Notes under the pieces: model-generated
Database searches by the model: none
Told to the model about the DNA's origin: nothing
The model's input: only the letters and a program-made list of their open reading frames with translations
Translations under genes and position numbers: made by a program
Part shown: one piece after another, positions 1-8,118 of the stretch
How positions within the stretch are numbered: position 1 is the stretch's first letter
How the letters are laid out: every line of letters starts with the position of its first letter
Source of the DNA: DATLGB01 sp963724135
GTDB taxonomy: Bacteria > Actinomycetota > Thermoleophilia > Solirubrobacterales > Solirubrobacteraceae
Reading direction: 5' to 3'
Assembly (NCBI GenBank): GCA_963724135.1
Contig: CAVRTA010000006.1
Location: 1,302,001-1,366,000, forward strand
DNA: 64,000 nt

Positions 1-771
1 ACCGAGGTTGACGGTGGCATACGGCGGCTGCGCGAAGTCCCCGTCGGCACGGCGAAGGTCGATGCCGCCCGTGCGCGCGACGGCGACGACGAACTGCGGC
101 GGGCTGCCGAGCACGATCAGCGCCGGGGCGACGTCAGCCTGGAGGCCGACGGTCGCGGCCGAGGTGACGGCGCCGAGGCCGGCGTCGGCGCCGACCGGCA
201 CGCGCACCAGCGAGGGCCCGCGCGTGCAGCCGCCGTTCATCGTGAAGAACAAGAGCCGCGAGCCGTCGGACGCCGGCGGGGTCAGCAGCGGCGAGCCCGC
301 CACCACACAGCCGAGCGAGTCCGGGATCGCGACGTCCGGCCCCAGGCGCGTGCCGGTGCGGGCGTCGAGGCGCGCGATGTCGACGCCCGCGCCGTCGTTG
401 TGCACGGCGAACAGCGCACCCGACCCGGACACGAGCGCGATCCCGGAGCCGAAGGTGGTCGCGGGGTCCGTCACCGGGGAGTCGACGATCGGCACCGGGG
501 TCGTGACATCCGCCCCGCCGGTGAGCAGGCGCACGTGGATGCGCCCGTCGCCGGTGCCGTAGGCGACGCGCTGCTCGGAGGGCGAGCTGCCCTCCGTGAC
601 GATCGCCGGCGTTCGCACCGATTCCCCGCCGATCGCCCACGCGGCCAGCGCCGGCAGAGCGCCCGGCTCGACCGGCTGCGTCGAGGACCGCGACGCCGCG
701 CCGCCGGCGACCGGCCACGCCGTGGCGTGCGCGGCCGGGACGATCAACAGCAGCAGCGCAGAGCTACACAG
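1..771 (-). CDS. Secreted beta-propeller-like protein, 3' end outside window
   Basis: The minus-strand frame is open from about 771 to the first base of the window, so the gene is truncated at its C-terminus. The first residues (SALLLLIVPAAHA) look like the hydrophobic core and AxA cleavage site of a signal peptide, so the product is probably exported. The rest is rich in short Gly/Asp/Val/Thr strands such as GDGRIHVRLLTGG and GSGALFAVHNDG, the look of repeated beta-propeller blades, but no named family is recognised. There is no ATG, GTG or TTG ahead of the hydrophobic stretch: a CTG at 769-771, overlapping the stop codon of the upstream aldehyde dehydrogenase, is the best-placed start, and an internal TTG at 745-747 would cut into the signal peptide. 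Function unknown. Confidence 0.55.
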   Translation of the reverse strand, partial: MCSSALLLLIVPAAHATAWPVAGGAASRSSTQPVEPGALPALAAWAIGGESVRTPAIVTEGSSPSEQRVAYGTGDGRIHVRLLTGGADVTTPVPIVDSPVTDPATTFGSGIALVSGSGALFAVHNDGAGVDIARLDARTGTRLGPDVAIPDSLGCVVAGSPLLTPPASDGSRLLFFTMNGGCTRGPSLVRVPVGADAGLGAVTSAATVGLQADVAPALIVLGSPPQFVVAVARTGGIDLRRADGDFAQPPYATVNLG

Positions 772-2221
772 CCATCGCGATGTACTTCGTCTCCAGGTAC
801 TCGTGGATGCCCTCCGTCCCGCCCTCGCGGCCGAAGCCGGACTGCTTGACGCCGCCGAACGGCGCGCTCGCGTTGGAGACGATGCCCTGGTTGAGACCGA
901 CCATGCCGGTCTCGAGGCCCTCGCAGACGCGGAACGCGCGTTCCAGGTCGCGCGTGTAGACGTAGGCGACCAGGCCGTACTCGGTGGCGTTGGCGGCGGC
1001 GAGGGCCTCGTCCTCGGACCCGAACGTCGCGACCGGAGCCACCGGACCGAAGATCTCCTCCTTGAGCACACGGGCGTCATCCCTCACCCCCGACAACACG
1101 GTCGGGGCGTAGAAGTATCCCGGTCCGTCCAGCGCCTCACCGCCGACGACGGCCTCCGCGCCCTTGCTCGTCGCGTCGCCGACGAGCTCGGCAACCTTCT
1201 CCCTTTGGTCCGCGTCGATCAGCGGGCCGACCTCGACCCCCTCCTCGGTGCCGCGGCCGACCTTCATCGCGCCGAGCCTGTCGGCGAGCTTGGCGGTGAA
1301 CTCATCAGCGACAGCCTCGGCGACGTGGAAGCGGTTGGCCGAGGTGCACGCCTCGCCGATGTTGCGCATCTTGGCGATCACCGCGCCCTCGACGGCGGCA
1401 TCCACGTCGGCGTCCTCGAACACCAGGAACGGCGCGTTGCCGCCGAGCTCCATCGAGACCTTGAGCACCTGCGCGGCGGACTGCTCGATCAGCATGCGTC
1501 CGACCTCGGTCGATCCGGTGAAGGACAGCTTGCGCAACCGCGGGTCCTCGAAGAGGGGCTTCGACACCGCGGATGCCGAGTGTGAGGTGACCACGTTGAG
1601 CACGCCGCCCGGGAGTCCCGCCTCCTGGAGGATCTGCGCCAGCGCGAACATCGACAGCGGGGTCTGCTTGGCGGGCTTGACGACCATCGTGCAGCCGGCC
1701 GCCACGGCGGGACCGATCTTGCGGGTGCCCATCGCCATCGGGAAGTTCCAGGGGGTGATGAAGTAGCAGGGCCCGACCGGCTGCTTCATCACCAGCATGC
1801 GCCCGGCCCCGGTGGGGGCCACCTGCGAAGCGGCCGTCGATCCGCACCGCCTCCTCGCCGAACCAGCGCAGGAAGTCGGCGGCGTAGACGACCTCGGCCT
1901 TGGACTCCTTGATCGTCTTTCCCATCTCCAGCGTCATCAGCAGCGCCAGGTCGTCCTGCGCGCTCGATGATCAGCTCGTAGGCCCTGCGCAGGATCTCGC
2001 TGCGGTCGCGCGGTGCGCTGCGCGCCCACTCGGCCTGGGCGTCCACGGCGGCATCCATCGCCGCCTGCGCGTCGTCCGGGGTCGCGTCGGCGACCTCGGC
2101 GATCGTCTCGCCGGTCGACGGGTCCTCGACCGGCAGGGTCGCCGTCGGCGTCGCGCCACTCGCCCGCGATGAACAGGCCGGTCTTGACGCCATCGACGAC
2201 TGAGGCCTCGGCGGTGGTCAT
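764..2221 (-). pseudogene. gabD: Succinate-semialdehyde dehydrogenase, three frameshifts
   Basis: NAD(P)-dependent aldehyde dehydrogenases of this type oxidise succinate semialdehyde to succinate. The pieces in three frames reassemble into a full-length family member of about 480 residues: the N-terminus MTTAEASVVDGVKTG with FIAGEWRDA, then PVEDPSTGETIAEV, MTLEMGKTIKE, PWNFPMAMGTRKIGPA, the catalytic glutamate in SMELGGNAPF, and the catalytic cysteine in GEACTSANRFHV, which is the actinobacterial SSADH style. Frame breaks lie near 2140-2155 (between GEWRDAD and TLPVEDP), near 1958-1964 (a shortened GCGC run after IIER) and near 1820-1825 (one extra G before APTGAGRM). No internal stop is needed to explain the damage, so sequencing error and recent decay cannot be separated from one sequence. 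The ATG overlaps the stop of the upstream acetolactate synthase (ATGA). Confidence 0.85.
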
Positions 2222-3872
2222 GCGGCGACTGTCTCCTTTCCCAGCTGCTCCTGCAGCCCGATGTCCTGCGAGTAGTCGATCGGCACCACGACGATGGACG
2301 GCTCGTCGAGCTCGAGCGCCCTGCCGAGGTGCTGCGCGAAGTCGTCGGTGGACTCGCAGCGGAAGCCCGGCAGCCCGAAGGCCTGCGCGAGCGCGACGAA
2401 GTCCGGATTGGTGAAGTCGACCCCGAAGTGGCGGCCGAACTTCTCGTCCTGCTTCCACACGATCGAGCCGAACTGCTGGTTCTCCCAGATCACGTTGACG
2501 ACGGCGGTCTTCAGGCGCCGGGCCGTCTCGAGCTCCTGGCAGTTCATCAGGAAGCCGCCGTCGCCCGCTCACGGTCACGACCTTGCGCTCCGGCTTGACG
2601 AGTTTGGCCGCGATCGCCGCCGGCAGAGCGATGCCCATCCCGGCGAGGCCGTTGGCGATGAAGACGGTGTCCGGCTCGTGGGCCGGGAACATGCGCGCGA
2701 TCCACAGCTTGTGCATGCCGACATCGGACACGAGGATGTCGTCGCGGTCGAGCGCCTGGCGGATCTCCCACAGCACGCGCGGCGGGTGCATCGGGAACGC
2801 GTCGTCGGAGGCGCCGTCGCGGAATGCGCCCTGGACGAGATCCTCGAGCGCCGACGGTGTCGTGGTCGCCGGCTCGCCCGTGCCGACCAGAGCGGTGAGG
2901 CGACGCAGGATCAGGTCGATGTCACCGATCAGGTCCGCGGTGGTGACGAAGTGCTCGTCGACCTCGGCGGACACCGAGTCGATGCAGATGATCGTCTTGT
3001 CGCCCTTTGGGTTCCAGTTGACCGGCGCGTGCTCGACGAGGTCGTAGCCGACCGTGATGATCACGTCGGCGTGGTCGAAGCCGGCGAGCTCGTAGTCGCG
3101 GGCCTGCATCCCGACGGTGCCGCGCCAGTGCGGGTCCTCGTCGTCGAGGACGCCCTTGCCCATGAACGTGGCGGCGACGCCCATCCCGGTGGCGTGGGCG
3201 AAGGCGCGCAGCGCCGGCGCGGCATCGCCGCGCGACACGCCGTTGCCCGCCAGCACCAGCGGGTGCTCGGCGCCGGCGGATGATCTCCGCCGCCTCGTCG
3301 AGCTCGCCCTGGCTGGGCTCGGGACGGCGGCGCTCCTGGCGGTGGGGCAGCGGCCGGGCGTCGCCGGGGTCGGAGCCCATCACGTCCTCGGGAAGCTCGA
3401 TGTGCGTCGGCCCCGGCTTCTGGCCCTGCGCGACCTTGAACGCCTTGCGCACCGCCTCGGGGATCATCGCCGGTGAGTTCAGCCGGGCGTTCCACTTGGT
3501 GATCGGCTTGAAGAGCGAGATGACGTCGATGTATTGGTGGCTCTCCTTGTGCGTGCGCTCGAGGTCGCCCTGGCCGGTGAGCGCGACCAGCGGCGAGCGG
3601 TCGAGCCAGGCGTCGGCGACCGCCGTGACGAGGTTGGTGGCGCCTGGCCCGAGCGTTCCCAGGCACACGCCCGCCCGGTGGGTCAGGCGCCCGTACATGT
3701 CGGCCATGTAGGCACCGCCCTGCTCGTGTCGAACAGGAACGAACTGGATGCCCGAATCCGCCAGCGCGCGGTTGAGGTCGAGCGTCTCCTCACCGGGGAT
3801 GCCGAAGACGTACTCGACGCCCTCGGCCTCCAGGCAGTCAACGAACAGGTCCGCGGCATTGCGCTCTTCCAT
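2218..3872 (-). pseudogene. Acetolactate synthase-like ThDP enzyme, two frameshifts
   Basis: Thiamine-diphosphate enzymes of this family condense two pyruvates to acetolactate. The reading starts at ATG 3872 behind a good ribosome site (GGAAGGAG) with MEERNAADLFVDCLEAEGV, and carries the cofactor-activating glutamate in VPVRHEQGG, the LGPGATNL motif and, near the end, the ThDP/Mg motif region that should read SGDGGFLMN. It has one extra G near 3269-3273 (after EIIRR) and one extra G in a GGG run near 2572-2576, right inside the GDGG motif, so as given the cofactor site is destroyed. The repaired protein would be about 550 residues, the length of catabolic AlsS or anabolic IlvB large subunits; no small-subunit gene is adjacent. 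It is coupled to the downstream aldehyde dehydrogenase by an ATGA overlap. Other ThDP enzymes such as oxalyl-CoA decarboxylase or sulfoacetaldehyde acetyltransferase are less likely. Confidence 0.8.
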
Positions 3873-3886
3873 GACGAAACTCCTTC

Positions 3887-3913
3887 CCACGTTGTGCGTC
3901 TTACCTAACGTGG
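3887..3913. promoter_or_regulatory. Operator-like inverted repeat between divergent genes
   Basis: CCACGTT at 3887-3893 is repeated in inverse orientation as AACGTGG at 3907-3913, with 13 bases between, in the 48-base gap between the acetolactate synthase-like gene (minus) and the SpoIID-domain gene (plus). The size and position fit a transcription factor site acting on one or both genes; no factor can be named and the arms are short enough that chance is possible. Confidence 0.3.
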
Positions 3914-3920
3914 TGTCTGC

Positions 3921-5294
3921 ATGATGAAGGCCCGGCTGCTCCTGTGCGCCCTGCTGCTCGCGCTGCCCGCCAGCGCGGATGCCGCGTCCCGCTTCACCAT
4001 CCGCGGGGCGGGCTTCGGGCACGGCGTGGGGATGAGCCAGTACGGCGCGTACGGCTTCGCCCAGCACGGCTGGACCTACGACGACATCCTCGCCCACTAC
4101 TACACGGACACCGAGCTCGAGCGGATCGGGTCGCGGACGGTGCGGGTGCTGCTGCAGGGCTCGGTCTCGAGCGCGGCGATCAGCGGCGCCACCCGGTCGG
4201 GCGGCAAGCGCCTGAGCCCGTCCAAGACGTACTACGTCCGCCACGGGGCGGGGTCGAACACCGTCGACCTGGTCTCGGCGTCGGGCAACCGCATCCGCCA
4301 CGTGTCGGCGCTGCTGAAGGTGCGCGGCGCCAGGCTGCGCCTCGGCGGGGTCGGCGTCTACCGGCACTCGTTCGAGTTCCGGCCGTCGGGGACGATGGGC
4401 GTCCAGACGGTCAACGCGCTGCCGGTCGAGAGCTACATCCGCGGCGTGGTGGCGCGCGAGTCGCCGGCGTCGTGGCCGGCGGAGGCGCTCAGGGCGCAGG
4501 CCGTCGCGGCGCGCACCTACGCGCTGACCACCTCCAAGGGCGCCTCCAGCTGGGACCACTACCCGGATACGCGCTCCCAGGTCTACGGCGGGGTCGCCGC
4601 GGAGACGCCGACGACGGACGCCGCGGTGCGGGCCACCCGCGGCGAGGTCGTCACCTACGACGGCGAGCCCGTGGTCACGTACTTCTTCTCGACCTCCGGC
4701 GGGCGCACCGAGAACGTCGAGAACGCGTTCGGTGGCGACCCCGAGCCGTGGCTGAAGTCCGTCAAGGACCCCTACGACGACGCCTCGCCCAAGCATCGCT
4801 GGAGGCTGCGGATGGCGAAGTCCGCCGCCGCGAGCAGGCTCAGCGGCCTCTACAGCGGGCGCTTCAAGGGGATCCGCGTGGTCAAGCGCGGGCGCTCGCC
4901 GCGCATCGTGCTCGCCGAGGTGGTCGGCAGCGCCGGGAGCCAGCGCGTCAGCGGGGCGACCCTGCGCGCGCGGCTGGGGACCTACGACACGTGGATGTAC
5001 TTCACGTCGATCAAGTCCGGCCAGGCGCAGGAGGGGCCGAAGGCCGAGAAGGACAGCATCGGCGCGGTTCCCGAGGCACGCGCGGCGCGCGCCGGGCACG
5101 TGCTCGCGGGAGAGGTCTTCCCGGCCGTCAGGGGCGCCCTGATCGTCGTCCAGCGCCGCACCGCGGACGGCTGGCGGGTGGTCGGCGAGACGCGCACGGT
5201 CGCGGGCGGGCGGTACCGCTACGAGGCCAGCAGCCGCGGCGTGTACCGGGTCCGCTACATCGTCGACCACGGGCCTGCGGTGCGCCTGAGGTAG
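3921..5294 (+). CDS. Secreted SpoIID/LytB-domain protein
   Basis: The 457-residue product begins with a signal peptide (MMKARLLLCALLLALPASADA). The mature part opens with FTIRGAGFGHGVGMSQYGAYG, a motif typical of SpoIID/LytB proteins, in which the family's peptidoglycan-cleaving and binding domain includes VESYIRGVVARES, QAVAARTYAL and TYFFSTSGG. In sporulating Firmicutes SpoIID is a lytic transglycosylase; in actinobacteria the same domain occurs in wall-associated proteins of unsettled role. The catalytic acidic residue of SpoIID aligns with the glutamate of ARES, about residue 180. The last 120 residues form a separate beta-rich tail. Two ATG codons (3921, 3924) are possible. It reads away from the acetolactate synthase-like gene. 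Cell-wall remodelling is the likely role; sporulation is not implied. Confidence 0.85.
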   Translation: MMKARLLLCALLLALPASADAASRFTIRGAGFGHGVGMSQYGAYGFAQHGWTYDDILAHYYTDTELERIGSRTVRVLLQGSVSSAAISGATRSGGKRLSPSKTYYVRHGAGSNTVDLVSASGNRIRHVSALLKVRGARLRLGGVGVYRHSFEFRPSGTMGVQTVNALPVESYIRGVVARESPASWPAEALRAQAVAARTYALTTSKGASSWDHYPDTRSQVYGGVAAETPTTDAAVRATRGEVVTYDGEPVVTYFFSTSGGRTENVENAFGGDPEPWLKSVKDPYDDASPKHRWRLRMAKSAAASRLSGLYSGRFKGIRVVKRGRSPRIVLAEVVGSAGSQRVSGATLRARLGTYDTWMYFTSIKSGQAQEGPKAEKDSIGAVPEARAARAGHVLAGEVFPAVRGALIVVQRRTADGWRVVGETRTVAGGRYRYEASSRGVYRVRYIVDHGPAVRLR

Positions 5295-5407
5295 CGGTCG
5301 GCGGCACGAAGAAGCCGCCCCTGGATAGCCCGCGCCACAGCCCGTGCAATCCAGGACTGGACCTCCCGGACCCCCTCCCTCGGCCTGAACGTCAGACTGC
5401 CGGGCGC

Positions 5408-6769
5408 ATGGAGTTCACCGAGTACGCCTCGTACGACGCCGTCGGGCTGGCAGAGCTGGTCGCGGACAGGCAGGTCACCGGCGAGGAGCTGCTGGCGCTG
5501 GCGCGCTCGCGAGCGCAGGACGTCAACCCGCAGCTCAACGCGATCGTCCGCGACATCGACCCGCCGCCGGCCGGGGACGGGCCGTTCGCGGGCGTGCCGT
5601 TCCTGCTCAAGGACCTCGTGCAATCGGTGGCCGGCGTGCCTACCTCGAACGGGTGCAAGGCGCTGCGCGACGTGGCGATGCCGGTCACGACGACCGCGGT
5701 GCAGCGCTGGCTCGACGCCGGCCTGGCCGTGTTCGGCAAGACCAACACGCCCGAGTTCGGTGCCAAGGCCGTCACGGAACCGGACCTGTTCGGCCCGTGC
5801 AGCAATCCGTGGAACCGCGAGCACACGCCGGGCGGTTCGTCCGGCGGCGCGGCCGCGGCCGTGGCCGCCGGGATCGTGCCCGCGGCGGGTGCGAGCGACG
5901 GGGGCGGCTCGATCCGCATCCCGGCCGCGTGCTGCGGCCTGTTCGGGCTCAAGCCGGGACGGGGGCTGGTTCCGTCCGGGCCGCTGGTCGGCGAGGGCCT
6001 GCACGGCTTCAGCGTCCAGGGCGTGATCACGCGGTCGGTGCGCGACACGGCGGCGATGCTCGACGTTCTCGCCGGCCCGGACGTGACGTCGCCCTACGCG
6101 GCGGCCGTCGGGGAGCGTCCCTTCGCCGACGAGCTCGGCACCGATCCCGGCCCGCTGCGCGTCGCCGTCGGCGCCGCCCCCGAACCCACCGGCGAGGCGC
6201 GCGCCGCGGTCGAGTCCGCGGTCGCGGCGCTCGAGGAGCTCGGCCACTCCGTCGAGGCGGTGGCAGCGCCGTATGACCCGGACGCGATGGCGCACGACTT
6301 CCTCACCGCCTGGTTCGTCAACGCCGCGTTCCTGGTCGACCGCATCAAGCTGATGACCGGCTGCGGCGACGAAGGGTTCGAGGCCGACACCCTGCGCATG
6401 GCGGAACGCGGCCGCCCGACCACCGGCCTGGAGTTGTGGGCCGCGCTCGAGCGCCGCCAGGAGCACGTACTGCGGCTCGCCGCCTTCCACGCCGAGTACG
6501 ACCTGCTGCTCACGCCCGCGCTCGCCGCGCCCCCGCCGCGGATCGGGCACTTCGACTCCGACGAGCCCGACCAGATGCTGGCCTGGGTCCCCTACACCCA
6601 GCTCGCCAACATCACCGGCCGGCCGGCGATGAGCGTCCCGCTGTACTGGACGCCCGACGGTCTTCCGCTCGGCGTGCAGTTCGTCGCTCCGCTGCGGGGC
6701 GAGGGCACGCTGCTGCGGCTGGCGGCCCAGCTCGAGCGGGCGCGGCCATGGGCCGACCACCGCCCGTGA
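5408..6769 (+). CDS. Amidase signature family amidohydrolase
   Basis: This 453-residue protein hydrolyses an amide bond with a Ser-cisSer-Lys triad. The lysine is visible in FLLKDLVQSV, the glycine/serine-rich signature in TPGGSSGGAAAAVAAG, and the nucleophile region in SDGGGSIRIPAACCGLFGLK. C-terminal family motifs (GRPAMSVPL and GLPLGVQFVA) are present, so the protein is complete. It has no signal peptide and should be cytosolic. The residues do not settle the substrate; nearest functional analogues include aryl-amide, 6-aminohexanoate-dimer and enantioselective amidases. It is not next to gatC or gatB, so it is unlikely to be the tRNA amidotransferase subunit GatA. ATG at 5408 was chosen because it gives the normal family N-terminus. 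Its TGA stop is part of the palindrome at 6767-6797. Confidence 0.9.
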   Translation: MEFTEYASYDAVGLAELVADRQVTGEELLALARSRAQDVNPQLNAIVRDIDPPPAGDGPFAGVPFLLKDLVQSVAGVPTSNGCKALRDVAMPVTTTAVQRWLDAGLAVFGKTNTPEFGAKAVTEPDLFGPCSNPWNREHTPGGSSGGAAAAVAAGIVPAAGASDGGGSIRIPAACCGLFGLKPGRGLVPSGPLVGEGLHGFSVQGVITRSVRDTAAMLDVLAGPDVTSPYAAAVGERPFADELGTDPGPLRVAVGAAPEPTGEARAAVESAVAALEELGHSVEAVAAPYDPDAMAHDFLTAWFVNAAFLVDRIKLMTGCGDEGFEADTLRMAERGRPTTGLELWAALERRQEHVLRLAAFHAEYDLLLTPALAAPPPRIGHFDSDEPDQMLAWVPYTQLANITGRPAMSVPLYWTPDGLPLGVQFVAPLRGEGTLLRLAAQLERARPWADHRP

Positions 6770-6797
6770 CACAAAAGGGACAGACCCTTTTGTGTCA
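6767..6797. repeat. AAAAGGG palindrome, copy 1, at two convergent stops
   Basis: A perfect 13-base arm (TGACACAAAAGGG) and its complement enclose the five bases ACAGA. The first three bases are the TGA stop of the amidase and the last three, read on the minus strand, are the TGA stop of the convergent MaoC-like gene, so the element exactly fills the junction. It can fold as a terminator in both directions (the A run on one side reads as a U run after the hairpin on the other only partly). Related copies lie at 28619, 33442, 41416 and 52225. Confidence 0.9.
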
Positions 6798-7256
6798 GCC
6801 GTAGAAGCGCGCGAGCGTCTCCGCCACGCAGACGGGCTTGTCGCCGCCCTCGGTCTCGTAGGTCATCAGCGTGGTGACCTGCACGCCGCCCGGCACGTCC
6901 TCGATCCTGTCGATCCTGGCGGTCGCGCGGACCTTCGCGCCGACGGGCAGCGGGGCCGGGAAGCGCACCTTGCCCAGCCCGTAGTTGAGCGCGAAGTTGA
7001 AGCCGGAGAACTTCGCGATCTCGTCCATCATCTTCGGTGACAGCGAGAGCGTGTAGTAGCCGTGGGCGATCGTGCCGCCGAACGGCGTGTCCTTGGCGCG
7101 CTCGGGGTCGACGTGGATCCACTGATGGTCGCCGGTGACGTCGGCGAAGTCGTTGACGATCTCCTGGGTCACCTCGTGCCAGTCCGAGGAGCCGAGCTCC
7201 TCTCCCTCGAGGCCCCTGAGCTCTTCGATTCCGTTGATCTCGCGCATGCCCGACAT
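6795..7256 (-). CDS. MaoC-like (R)-specific enoyl-CoA hydratase
   Basis: The 153-residue product is a single hot-dog-fold MaoC domain. Enzymes of this family hydrate trans-2-enoyl-CoA to (R)-3-hydroxyacyl-CoA; the catalytic Asp and His are visible in the motif VTGDHQWIHVD, followed by the conserved FGGTIAHGYYTLSL. Length and motifs match single-domain actinobacterial members. Start is at the ATG at 7256, with a second ATG nine bases inside; the gap to the divergent exonuclease gene is only about ten bases. The stop codon is inside the palindrome at 6767-6797. The acyl-CoA substrate cannot be read from sequence. Confidence 0.9.
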   Translation of the reverse strand: MSGMREINGIEELRGLEGEELGSSDWHEVTQEIVNDFADVTGDHQWIHVDPERAKDTPFGGTIAHGYYTLSLSPKMMDEIAKFSGFNFALNYGLGKVRFPAPLPVGAKVRATARIDRIEDVPGGVQVTTLMTYETEGGDKPVCVAETLARFYG

Positions 7257-7266
7257 ACTGCCGACT

Positions 7267-8118
7267 GTGACCGGCCCACTGCTCGTCGCTGACGCTCCAC
7301 ACCTGCTCTACCGGGCGTTCTTCGGGCTGCCCGACTCCATCAAGGGCGCCGACGGCCGCCCGGTGAACGCCCTGCTCGGGTCGGTCAACCAGACGCTCTA
7401 CGTGATCGAGCGCTGGCATCCGCGCGCGGTCGTCATGTGCTTCGGGGCCGAGGCGGCGGAGTACCGAACGGCGGCCTACCCGCCCTACCACGCCCACCGG
7501 CCGCCGATGCCCGACGACCTCGCCCATCAGTGGATGCTGGCCCCCGACCTCTACCGGGCGCTGGGCTGGCACGTGCTCGACTCGGCCGAGTTCGAGGCCG
7601 ACGACGTGATGGGGACGCTCGTTGCGCTCGAGGAGGAGGCGGCCGGCAGGGCGCTGATCCTGTCCGGTGACCGCGACATGTTCCAGTGCGTGACGGAGGC
7701 CGTGCACGTCCTGCTCCAGCAGCGCGGGCGCGAGGGCCCGGAGGAGCTCGGGCCGGCGGAGGTCCGAGCGCGCTACGGCGTCGACCCCGCCCGGGTGCCC
7801 GACTTCATCGCGCTGCGCGGAGATCCATCGGACGGGCTCCCGGGCGCCAAGGGCATCGGGGAGAAGACCGCGGCCGACCTGCTCCAGCGCCGCGACACGC
7901 TCGAGGGCGCGATCGAGTGCGCGATCAAGGAGAAGCCGGGCGTGCGCAAGGCGCTGCTCGCGCAGGCGGACGAGCTGCGCATGTTCCGCGACGTCGCCAC
8001 GCTGCGGCGGCTAGATTTGCAGCGTCCGCGCGACGCTCCCACGGACGGGACAGGCGGTGCGGACGCCGCCGAGGCGCTCGGAATGCGCCGGCTGGCGGAG
8101 CGCCTGCGCAAATCCTGA
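7267..8118 (+). CDS. 5'-3' exonuclease (Pol I N-terminal type)
   Basis: This 283-residue protein corresponds to the 5'-nuclease domain of DNA polymerase I as a free-standing enzyme. Acidic metal-binding clusters are seen in FEADDVMGTL and LSGDRDMFQCV, and the helix-3-turn and H3TH region in DPSDGLPGAKGIGEKTAADLL. It would remove 5' flaps or RNA primers from lagging-strand DNA. The usual N-terminal aspartate is within LLVADAPHLLYRAFF. GTG at 7267 gives this N-terminus and no earlier start fits the family. The following GH2 gene overlaps its stop by one base (TGATG), so the two are probably cotranscribed although their functions are unrelated. Confidence 0.88.
   Translation: MTGPLLVADAPHLLYRAFFGLPDSIKGADGRPVNALLGSVNQTLYVIERWHPRAVVMCFGAEAAEYRTAAYPPYHAHRPPMPDDLAHQWMLAPDLYRALGWHVLDSAEFEADDVMGTLVALEEEAAGRALILSGDRDMFQCVTEAVHVLLQQRGREGPEELGPAEVRARYGVDPARVPDFIALRGDPSDGLPGAKGIGEKTAADLLQRRDTLEGAIECAIKEKPGVRKALLAQADELRMFRDVATLRRLDLQRPRDAPTDGTGGADAAEALGMRRLAERLRKS

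Noticed and set aside
8..562. Long plus-strand open frame with Pro/Ala/Arg-rich product
   Set aside because: Antisense shadow of the minus-strand beta-propeller-like frame; no ribosome site and biased composition.
2922..5270. Minus-strand 782-residue frame
   Set aside because: Only its end is coding (the acetolactate synthase-like start); the rest is antisense to the SpoIID-domain gene.
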